Of a stretch of 64,000 bases of DNA, positions 56,001-64,000 are shown piece after piece (the stretch's first letter is position 1; every line of letters starts with the position of its first letter). This stretch comes from Alopecurus myosuroides (taxonomy: Eukaryota; Streptophyta; Magnoliopsida; Poales; Poaceae). The notes beneath the pieces were generated by a model. The model made no database searches, was not told the origin of the DNA, and saw nothing but the letters and a program-made list of their open reading frames with translations. The position numbers were made by a program, and so were the translations under genes. The stretch lies in NCBI GenBank assembly GCA_028641055.1, contig CM054058.1, positions 237,439,551 through 237,503,550 on the forward strand, given 5' to 3'.

Positions 56001-58923
56001 GTGCGAGGGAGAAGAGAGAGTGAGAAATATGAGCACGACCTCCTCCAGCTCCTATCCACGCAGAAGAGCGGCAAGCACACACACAGGAGGTGGCAGCGGT
56101 GGCGATGCCACGGCGGAGTTTCTCCTCTGCCTTCTGGCAGAGGAAGAAGAAGTAGAAATAAAAGAATCTTGCAATAACGCCCTGGATTTTGGAAGATTTA
56201 CAACAAGGTCCTTCTGTTAAAGAAACTGAGAAGAAACCTATGTTTTCAGGGCCTATTTGTAAACATAAAAATTATAATTGGAAAGCTCATCAAATTTGCA
56301 ACCTCACCATGTTTTGTTTTGGTGAATTTGAGCAATATTTGTATATTTTTATTTATTTAGGGTGCTAGATTAAGTGGTTTTTGTTATTTACACTCCATTT
56401 CAACTTCAATTGAATTTTAATCTTCTTTCATGCATGCTATCATATGAAGATGACATGACAATCATGTTATTTCAATAGTGATGAATAATTTTAGTTATTA
56501 GTCTTTTGGAAAATTATTTGGTAAATCTACTTAGTAATGTTTCTATGCACTTTCATTAAAATCATTCAATAGGGAATTTTATTCCATGACATACCAAATT
56601 CTTTTTATTAGGTAATGAACTTGTTTTCTCTTATGAGGCTTTGTTATTTTCATATTTGAGGTCCTTATCAATTTTGGTGGACATTTCTTTATATTATGTG
56701 TAAGCCATGTTTATTTTTTTTAGTACTTGATCAATTGGAAAACATGAGTGGTTAGGCTCACATTTATTCCCAATATCAAGGAACTATATGTTTGTTTTCC
56801 AACCTTGTTTACAAGTATGGATACTATTCCATGTTGTTTTCAGAACATGTAAACATTTACTTATGGGTGTATGGATGAATTCTTGTTATTATCCATTTGT
56901 ATTATTGATGAGAATGATCTGGAAAACAAGTTGGACTTGTTACCATCTACCTCAACATAACACAAGTCTTAGGAATTCAATGGTTGGTTATTATTTATTA
57001 CTTGATAAATGTTTCCATTAAAGAAATTATCATGTATCCTTGTCATTTATGAGCTTGACAAGGAATAGAGATTATAGGTTCTCTAATAATACCTAATGAT
57101 TCACTAGATACTTCTTATTCTTCATTAATGAGGCAGTGTTGCTCCTTGTTAACTTCTGTTGCCTCTAATATCCATGTCTCTAATTTCCACTTGTTTTATG
57201 TTACTACCTTTGTCACTTGCAAGTAAGATCATCTCTCGGATTCCATCTTCAATTATCTCACCCTTGTGGTGAAGGCAACCAATTACTCCAAGCAAAGATT
57301 GTACTTAGATGATTATAAAATAATATAAGTTTTTTTTTATGAAATCAAGTTGCACTTATGCATATAAGAAGAATTTGTAAACAAGGTAGTTAGTCTTACC
57401 TCCAAATTACTACTCATATACAATAGGCTGAGATGTACCAGGTTATTCAACCTTCTGTTTGTTTGTGTATGACACTCAATTATTAGAGTATACAAAAGTG
57501 ATCTGTTAATAAGGTAGCTAGTCTTGTTATCAAACTACTTCTATATAACACTAACATTGGAGCATCACACTATTTCAAGAGGAGTTAATAAGATCAGATC
57601 ATGATAGAAGAGTTTCCAAGTACTCTTATGGTCAATTGGAATAGTACTTCTAGAATACTCTGAGGAATCTTCCTGATGATCTTCTTGTGGTGGTTCCTCT
57701 GTTCTTGTGGTTGCTTCTCTTGCTAAATGATTTAGAGAAGATTGGAAACATGATATAATAGTCTAGGCAACATAAAAAGATCTATATTATGAGTTAGTTC
57801 ATGCTTTTATTATCCTTCCATATACTTCTTATTTTATTTCCCAAAATATATGTACTTGTCTCATACATGATTAGTTTTACTTAGCGTTCAATTCAATTCC
57901 TCTAATAGAGGTTATACTTGTTGTTATTCCTTACTTGTATCCAGAGATACTTCAGTTGTGGAATTATTGAATTTGAGTAGAGGTGTCAAATGCTTATGGA
58001 ATGGTGACTTAATAGTAAATTGATCAAATCGTTCATTGATGTGTTGAGATCTCATATGCTCACTTGTATAAGATGATTGAGACAATGAGAATATGAAGGT
58101 TATTGGGGTTTAATGACCTATGTAATAGTTGATAGTTGTTTTTCTCAGGTGTCATGTTGTCACTTTATATTTTTCTCTTCATAACTTTTGTCATTCTTAA
58201 AGAAGATATAGAGGTTTGGGAATATCATATGTAATGATCTAGGTGTAACAATAGTTTAAGAAGATTTATTTCTTCGTTTTGGTACTTCTTTTATGGTTGA
58301 TGAGATATGTACATATTCGATAAATATGTTAATACAATTATTATGTCATTTTCCACTTGTGGGTTTTGAATTAACACTTGTCTGTATCACTTGTGTTCTA
58401 TTGAAACTTTGTTATTTACTTGTGATGGTTTACCTCATAATTATGAGATGATTTATAGAGATCTTGTGGAAATGAATTGATGACTTAGGGAGTTGTTATT
58501 TTATAGAAGCTCACATCCCTATTGATGAGATAGTTCAATTATGCATTACTCATTTGTGAAAGTATGATCATAAGTTATGTGATTTGGATACTCACCCCTC
58601 TTTGGGTTGTGGATATCTAACGAATTATCCCAAGTCACTTAAAGACTTTTGGTTAAGGTTGTTGAGAGTTTCTGTTGGTCACAACCAATTATGGTTTGTG
58701 TAACCAGATGATTTGGTTTCTTAAGATACTTGTTATAAAGATCATTCCAAATGTACTCTTGACTATATGAACTAGAACTATTTCATCATGTCAAGTGAAG
58801 CATTGGACACTTTGATTTGTTTAAACTTTCGCGCCAATTTTTTTCGTACTTTAAGATGCATTCTTTGAAAATGCACATATTAAATTTAGATCCTTATAAC
58901 TTCCCAAACACTGGGATGTTACA
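53013..58923. mobile_element. Unclassified 5.9-kb insertion, possibly a giant solo LTR
   Basis: It separates two halves of the Athila-like gag. Ends are TGCCTCAGAGTAG and CTGGGATGTTACA, that is TG...CA, as for a single LTR. The 5-base flanks ttaca and ctaaa do not match well. ttaca occurs both before the left end and as the last five bases of the insertion, so an alternative right border at 58918 cannot be excluded. The interior is mostly AT-rich (54500-55450 and 56230-58900) with a GC-rich island at about 55500-56160. No transposase, RT or terminal inverted repeat of length was seen. Class uncertain; a LARD-type solo LTR is one option. Confidence 0.6.
55514..56080 (-). other. GC-rich island with overlapping ORFs, probably not coding
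   Basis: The island stands out from the AT-rich surroundings. The longest ORF is 188 codons on the minus strand, overlapped by 101 codons on the plus strand (55622-55927). Both are Pro/Arg/Ser-rich with no recognisable motif, as expected for chance ORFs in GC-rich DNA. It could be a promoter/leader region of the inserted element. I do not assign a function. Confidence 0.35.
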
Positions 58924-60245
58924 CTAAACCACCTGATCAATGCTTAGATGAATTTGATAATTATGTTGTTAAGCAAGACAAGTTTAATATGAGAGTGCAA
59001 AACCATCTTCTGGAAAAATCTAGAGCTATTGATAATTTGCATGGTATTATTGAGAGAACCTCTAATGGTGTTAAAATGCTTGTTAAACATTTTCATATGG
59101 TTCAAACTCAAATTGATCAACTCACTAAAGTGCAAAAAGATATGCTAGCTAATGTTTCTAGAGATAAACATGTTTGTGAAATAATTACTAGGAGTGGTGT
59201 TTCTACTCAGGACCCCTTGTATCCTGAAGGACATCCTAAAAGAATTGAACAAGATTCTCAGCAACCTGAAAACAATAGTTCTCCTTCTAAGAAAAATAAG
59301 AAGAGACATAAAAATGTTGTAGAATCTCCTGAACCTGCTAAAGATCCTAATAGTATATCTATTTTTGATGCTGAAACTGAAAGTGGTAATGATAAAAGTG
59401 ATGCATCTGAGAAAGAAGAAACTGTAGCTGAACCTGAAAAGCAACCTAAAACTGTGAAGTATACTAAGGAGGATTTCATTGATAATAAACTTGGTAATGA
59501 AAGAGAGCCTTGGGTACAAAAAGCAATGCCATTTCCTAATAAGAAACACAAATCAAAGGAAGAAGAACATTATAACAAGTTTTGTGAGTTGATGAAACCT
59601 ATGTTTTTGCAAATCCCTTTGACTAATGCTATTAAACTGCCTCCTTATTCTAAATATATGGAAGATATTGTCTCTAACAAAAGGAAGATTCATAATGAAG
59701 AAATTTCCACTATGCTTGCTAATTACTCTTTCAATGGCAAGGTTCCAAAGAAGCTTGGAGATCCTGGTATTCCTACTATCCCTTGTTCTATTAAAAATAA
59801 TTATGTTAGAACTGCTTTAGGTTACTTGGGAGCTGGAGTTAGTGTTATGCCTTTCTCTCTTTATAAGGGACTCTCTCTTGAAAAATTGATACATACTGAT
59901 ATATCTTTGCAAATGGACGATAAGTCTACTACTATTCGTGTTGGAATATGTGAGAATGTTCATGTTCAAGTTGCTACTAGTTATTTGATATTAACTGACT
60001 TTGTTGTGTTGGAAATGCCTGAAGATGATAATATGTCTATTATTCTTGGGAGACCTTTTCTTAACACTCCAGGGGCTGTTATTGATTGCAATCGAGGAAA
60101 AGTAACTTTTAATGTTAATGATAAAGAGCATATAGTTTATTTTCCCAAGAAGATTGATAGAAGATATGGTTTAAATTCAATTGAAAATATTGAGACCATC
60201 AGGATTGGAGAATTTTATTGTCCCATTCCAATGCCACAAAAATAA
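58924..60245 (+). pseudogene. Athila-like gag C-terminus and aspartic-protease domain with altered active site
   Basis: Open frame from the insertion border (first ATG 58989). Coiled-coil gag end (ERTSNGVKMLVKHFHMVQTQ), a charged linker (KKNKKRHKNVVESPEPAKDP), the conserved MLANYSFNGKVPKKLGDPG segment, then the protease fold at about residues 275-380 (LGYLGAGVSVMPFSLYKGLS, LTDFVVLEMPEDDNMSIILG, RPFLNTPGAVIDCNRGKVTF). Where related proteins carry an active-site Asp-Leu-Gly-Ala, this one has Tyr-Leu-Gly-Ala, so catalysis is unlikely. The frame stops at 60243-60245 and no RT follows. Long intact frame despite the dead site. Confidence 0.85.
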
Positions 60246-60336
60246 TAGGAAATTATTATGATTGGGACTATGTCTATAAAGGTTGAGGTAACATAATTAT
60301 TTAGTGATTAGCAACGTTTTGCTTCATATGAAAATT

Positions 60337-60536
60337 GTTCGCGTAACAAGACTTGATCACCCTTGTTAACAAAATGATTTTGAATGAAGAGGACAATGTT
60401 TTCACCTTCCCCATTATGTTTTCACCATGATTACTTGTTCGCGTAACAAGACTTGATCACCCTTGTTAACAAAATGATTTTGAATGAAGAGGACAATGTT
60501 TTCACCTTCCCCATTATGTTTTCACCATGATTACTT
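60337..60536. repeat. Perfect 100-bp tandem duplication
   Basis: Unit gttcgcgtaacaagacttga... is present twice, at 60337-60436 and 60437-60536, with no mismatch that I can find. It lies in the noncoding stretch after the protease ORF. The unit contains two ttttcacc words, which recur several more times up to about 60640. Confidence 0.95.
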
Positions 60537-61093
60537 CTGTTATCACCTTGCTACTTTAGTATAATCATGTTTTCATCTTGATTACTGTGGTTATGCATGT
60601 TTTCACCATCCATACTTTGGTTTTCACCACTTCAACCTTTGTTTTCTTTGGATATTTTTCCATTGGAGTGTCATAGAATCTCTGTAGTACTGGTTTTGGT
60701 TTTGTTTTTGGCCTTTTCACATTTGTTTTTCTGGGTTTTTATTAATTATTAAATTCAGGAAATACCTCAAAAATAAAGTTTCTCGAAAAATTCCAGAAAA
60801 ATTATAATAATTTTTTACGTCAAAAACAAGGCAGAGAGCCACCTGTGAGACCACAGGGGGACCCATCAGTCAGGCACACCATAGGGGGGGCGGACTGCCC
60901 CCTGGTGGCGCCAGCACATGGTGTGGGGCCCCCTGGCCCTCCACTAAGTCTTTCCCCTTCCAAAGATTCCTCTCTCACCCCACAAACTCAAAACATTTCC
61001 TGGAACCCAAGTTCTTGCTGTTCTTCCTCGAGATTTTTCGATCTCTTTTCTCAGTCCACCACTTTTGCTGAAATTTTGTGCATTTTCTCTCCG
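60537..61093 (+). other. Untranslated region upstream of the ORF1-like gene
   Basis: No ORF with a domain. GC-rich leader-like text (about 60840-60960: caccataggggg, ggtgtggggcccc) resembles LTR leader text near 50380-50480 and 44690-44730. This suggests a promoter/leader module shared among elements. The position where pol should be is empty. Confidence 0.5.
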
Positions 61094-61314
61094 GTATGTG
61101 ACTCCTCCGATTATCCAAGTAGAATTTTGTTTGGTGGAGTATTTCTTGAGTATTTTGGTACTATAGGTGACAGCTTATGTGAGTTTGCATGCTTGATTTG
61201 AGTTGAAATAATATAGTTTTGATGCATGTTTTGCTCTCTTATAAGTCTCTATGGTAGTTTTCACCTTATAGTTGCTTGAAATCAATTTTGGTGATGATTG
61301 TTGAAAAATTTCAG
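61094..61314 (+). promoter_or_regulatory. Candidate intron in the leader of the ORF1-like gene
   Basis: A strong donor (ttctctccg|gtatgtgact at 61094) and acceptor (gaaaaatttcag ending 61314) place the ORF ATG (61317) two bases after the splice junction. Production of downstream, env-position ORFs by splicing is known for Athila-type elements; here it is inferred from sequence only. Confidence 0.5.
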
Positions 61315-61316
61315 AA

Positions 61317-62303
61317 ATGGACAGCCATAAGTTTGGAGAAATATTTAGGAGTGATGCTCCTATAATAACAAGGCCCTCACGTTCATCCACCTTAGTGAGT
61401 CCATCTTATAACGAAGACATTATTGCACTGAACATCAACGATGCGGGAGGTGATGGAATTGCTAATCCTTCTACCTTCCCATGTTTTACATTTTTGAGAA
61501 GTGCAGGTCTAATGGATGACTTCTTGATGCTTGTTGAAAGAGTTGGTTTAACCAGCTACACGGAGGATGAAAGTCTCCAGTATGCTACTCTCACAAAAAC
61601 TTTTGTTGAGAGATTTATATTTCAAAACTCAGGATATGGCCCCACTGTTGCCTTTAAGTTATATGGTAGTTCTTTTTCTTTTCCCTTGGAAACTTTTTGT
61701 AACATTATAAGTATCAACGCTTCCGGGACAGCGTGCAATATTCAGGAGAGACTCGCTGATCTCATGGCGCTCTATCGAGAAATCACCAATGATGATGGCC
61801 GCTCACCCCAGCGTGGGAAGGTAAGAAATATCCAACTTCCAGCCCTCAGATATTTTACTTATTATCTTGCTTCTAGTATCCTTGGTAGGGAGAACACTAG
61901 CAACATTTCTAGCTATCACCTTGCTTTTATTGATGCTGCACTTAACCTTAGCAAGAAGTATAACCTTGGTTCTCTCATTGCTCGCCGCCTTGCTGCTAAG
62001 GGACCCATTTATGGGGGAATTATTGCTACACGCAAAGCAACTGATCTAGATTTTTCTGTTGCTCCTGATGATGAATTAATTGCTCCTTATAGACTTAACC
62101 TTGTTACCATGAAGGCTCATCATTTTATCACTGCTGACTCTACTGCCGATCATTTAGTATATAGAGTGTTATTTACTGACGGAGATGAGCGGGAAGTTGT
62201 TTTGCCGCAGCCTGCTTTGTTCAAAGTTGACAGGGCACCATGGTCTCACTCCAAGGGGGGTATAGAGGAGCAGCTGAGCTTGATGGAGTTCCACAGGCAG
62301 TAG
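61317..62303 (+). CDS. Athila ORF1-like protein in the env position
   Basis: 328-codon open frame (MDSHKFGEIFRSDAPIITRP...). The pattern YATLTKTFVERFIFQNSGYG, VAFKLYGSSFSFPLETFCNI, ALRYFTYYLASSILGRENTS and SSYHLAFIDAALNLSKKYN fits the Athila ORF-1 family (PF03078) in spacing, though I cannot score it. I see no signal peptide or membrane segment, so it is not an obvious envelope protein. Fully open over nearly 1 kb while pol is missing and the protease is altered. The ATG is the first codon after the candidate splice acceptor. Function unknown in this family. Confidence 0.68.
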   Translation: MDSHKFGEIFRSDAPIITRPSRSSTLVSPSYNEDIIALNINDAGGDGIANPSTFPCFTFLRSAGLMDDFLMLVERVGLTSYTEDESLQYATLTKTFVERFIFQNSGYGPTVAFKLYGSSFSFPLETFCNIISINASGTACNIQERLADLMALYREITNDDGRSPQRGKVRNIQLPALRYFTYYLASSILGRENTSNISSYHLAFIDAALNLSKKYNLGSLIARRLAAKGPIYGGIIATRKATDLDFSVAPDDELIAPYRLNLVTMKAHHFITADSTADHLVYRVLFTDGDEREVVLPQPALFKVDRAPWSHSKGGIEEQLSLMEFHRQ

Positions 62304-64000
62304 GCGAGGCGAGATGCGCATTCCAGCGCGTCCTCGAGCACATACCAGGAGGAGGGCTCCTCCTTAGCATACTACGGGGGCGCCACCTCATGGTCCCCTT
62401 GGGGATGATCTCCACTTAGGCTAAAAGCCTAAGCTTAGGGGGAGGTACACCGACAACACACTCATCTTTATATCCTGCTCAGTTGGTTCTTTGTATATCC
62501 ATGTTTTCGTTTGTTTTCGTTTTCTTTCGCTTCTTTCGTTTCTCTTTGTTTTTATTGTTTTGTTCTTGCTTTCCAAAACACAAAAAGATCAAAAATATTT
62601 CTGTTCTTTCTCTTTATTTTCTTCTTTAGTTTGTTTTGTTGGTTTCCTTTACCTTCTCGTTTTGGTTTAGTATTCAAAAATCCAAAAATATTTTGCTTTG
62701 TTTGTTCATTTCCTTTTGTTCTTGTTGTAATTCCAAAACCCAAAAATATTTGTTGTTCTTCTTTGGTTTTGTAAAGTTTGTTGCAGAGTTCACCGGACTT
62801 CCATATCCCCTTTGGAGCTTGGTTATCATTCCATATTATTCAATCCACAAGTGAAGAGCAATAATGTCGATTTACGACAATTCAAGTTGTGGCGAGAGGC
62901 TGGTATGAACTATATTTGTTTTATTTTTGTACATATACTCATCCATGTGAACATGCTTAGTTCATTCGTGTAAGGTGTATGTTATTTAATCGATGCTTAG
63001 TAGTTTGTTCTCTCACGTGTTTAGTTCCAACTTATTAATATAAGATGGCATATCGTGTGAATGTGTGTTTGCATTGTTTTATTCATAGAAGGGTATGACA
63101 TTGTGCTATCTCCCTCTGATTGTTTTGCTTGAATCGACTTGGTGCTCACACATGCATATGACTGAAAACAAATTAAGCCTCGATGATTTATTTTGCCTCA
63201 GAGTATCTGTATCATTTTTATGCCTCTGTTAATTTTGTTTTGTCGCAAGCATGATTATGACAGTTGTTGCTCTCTTGATTGTCGCTCCCCGTCTATTGCT
63301 AGCCTTCACATGTACTGAGTATGATCTCTACTCGTGCATCCAACTCCCCAAAACCAAAGTTTTGCCAAATGTGTCCACCATACCTACCTATATATGTGGT
63401 ATTTAACCGCCACTCCAAGTAAATTTCTCGTGTGCTACCTTTAAAACCTTCGAAAAACTATTTCTATTTTGCCCCGTGTTTTAGCTCACGAGGACGTAAA
63501 TAGAGAATCTTTATCTCACTTTTTGATTGGATTTCACACCCTGGACTAGTGGCTTCATCCGCTTATCCAAATGATAGAAGAGCTGGCAGCGGGGTGCCTA
63601 GCCACAAATTAATACAACAAATTCTCTTCACTATTTTTGCCCCTGATTTATTAGTCAAAGCATAATTGTGTAAACAAAAGAGAAATAGGGATGACCTTCT
63701 ACCCAGATGCGTCCTTCTATGGGAGCCGCTCTTGTGAAGTCTAGTTGACTTGTGACATACTGTATTGTCTGTTTACCATTCGTTGACATAAGCATACACC
63801 TCTCTTAAAAATGTTTTCAATACCTTTGTTTAATAAAATAAAAAGCTCTAGCACATGAGTTAATCCCTGCCTCCCTCTGCGAAGGGCCTTTCTTTTATTT
63901 TTATGTTGAGTCTTCACCCTCTCACTTTATGCACCTTCTTGAGAACATGGCTGTCATTCTTAGTGTAGTGTGCTTGTTCCAAAACAAGGTTGATTGTGGT
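62304..64000 (+). other. Noncoding 3' interior of the Athila-like element
   Basis: No credible gene. Near 62414-62446 a short hairpin-prone text (ttaggctaaaagcctaa) runs into a purine tract (gcttagggggagg), which looks like a polypurine tract far from any LTR. A T-rich stretch (62505-62770) repeats ttttcgtttt- and ccaaaa-type words. The 3' LTR has not begun by 64000 as far as I can tell. Confidence 0.5.

Larger units (their letters stand above)
50165..64000 (+). mobile_element. Athila-like Ty3/Gypsy element without pol, right end outside the window
   Basis: 5' LTR, primer site, gag, protease-like domain, then directly an ORF with Athila-ORF1 character. No reverse transcriptase, RNase H or integrase lies between 60245 and 61317, so the element could not move by itself. 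It is inserted in Copia-1 integrase. The left flank is gcaag (50160-50164); the matching right copy should follow the 3' LTR beyond 64000. The interior is split at 53012 by a 5.9-kb insertion. Elements of the Sabrina/WHAM type fit this description, but the family name is not certain. Confidence 0.82.

Noticed and set aside
55514..56080. 188-aa gene on the minus strand
   Set aside because: It overlaps a long opposite-strand ORF, has composition-driven Pro/Arg/Ser-rich translation and no motif.
61317..62303. Retroviral-type envelope protein
   Set aside because: No signal peptide, membrane anchor or glycosylation-rich ectodomain is visible; the pattern fits Athila ORF1 better.
1..64000. Host genes, tRNA, rRNA or organelle inserts
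   Set aside because: I read for conserved plant genes and RNA genes and found only retroelement-derived frames; tRNA-like strings are primer sites next to LTRs.

Overview
The window looks like intergenic DNA from a large grass genome, most likely Triticeae (wheat, barley, rye or Aegilops). It is almost wholly nested LTR retrotransposons, and I found no host gene, tRNA, rRNA or CRISPR array. The organism call rests on the repeat types, the nesting density, and a BARE/Angela-like LTR start on a Copia element. It is an inference, because no species-specific gene is present. Element names used here (Gypsy-1, -2, -3, Copia-1, -2, Athila-like, LARD-like) are local labels.

Layout, left to right. 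1-2499: 3' part of a Tat-lineage Gypsy (Gypsy-1, +), apparently inserted into an LTR of the next element. 2500-8992: minus-strand non-autonomous, LARD-like element with a tRNA primer site, a polypurine tract and almost no coding capacity. 8993-9311: fragment of another LTR. 9312-10693 and 48297-50164: two parts of a degenerate SIRE-like Copia (Copia-1, +). Copia-1 was split by Gypsy-3 (10694-48296, Tat, +). Gypsy-3 was split in gag by Copia-2 (13017-36177, minus; TSD gcacg). Copia-2 was split in gag by Gypsy-2 (19449-32680, Tat, minus; TSD ttgcc) and in integrase by a solo LTR of the LARD-like family (16686-18098; TSD acatc/atatc). A further LTR (43422-44999) sits in the antisense gene of Gypsy-3. 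50165-64000: an Athila-like Gypsy (+) inserted in Copia-1 and split in gag by an unclassified 5.9-kb insertion (53013-58923). It runs off the right edge.

The most interesting content is a gene carried on the strand opposite to gag-pol in all three Tat elements. In Gypsy-2 it has a TATA box, an ATG-free 5' UTR with an intron, and six coding exons whose GT-AG splice sites join into one 930-codon frame (2790 nt including the stop). Only three premature codons interrupt it, and all are TAG. Its N-terminus matches the 'gypsy-type transposon' (Transposase_28, PF04195) domain, followed by acidic and basic regions and a coiled coil. Gypsy-3 and Gypsy-1 carry decayed homologues with the same exon style. 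Extra ORFs of this type are documented for Tat-lineage elements. The reconstructed exon structure, its conservation across three differently aged elements, and the convergent arrangement with pol deserve attention.

The gag, protease, reverse transcriptase, RNase H and integrase modules are all damaged to different degrees. Gypsy-2 is least damaged: about 11 substitutions between its ~465-bp LTRs, counted by eye. Copia-2 LTRs differ more, and Gypsy-3 LTRs differ most, which agrees with the nesting order.
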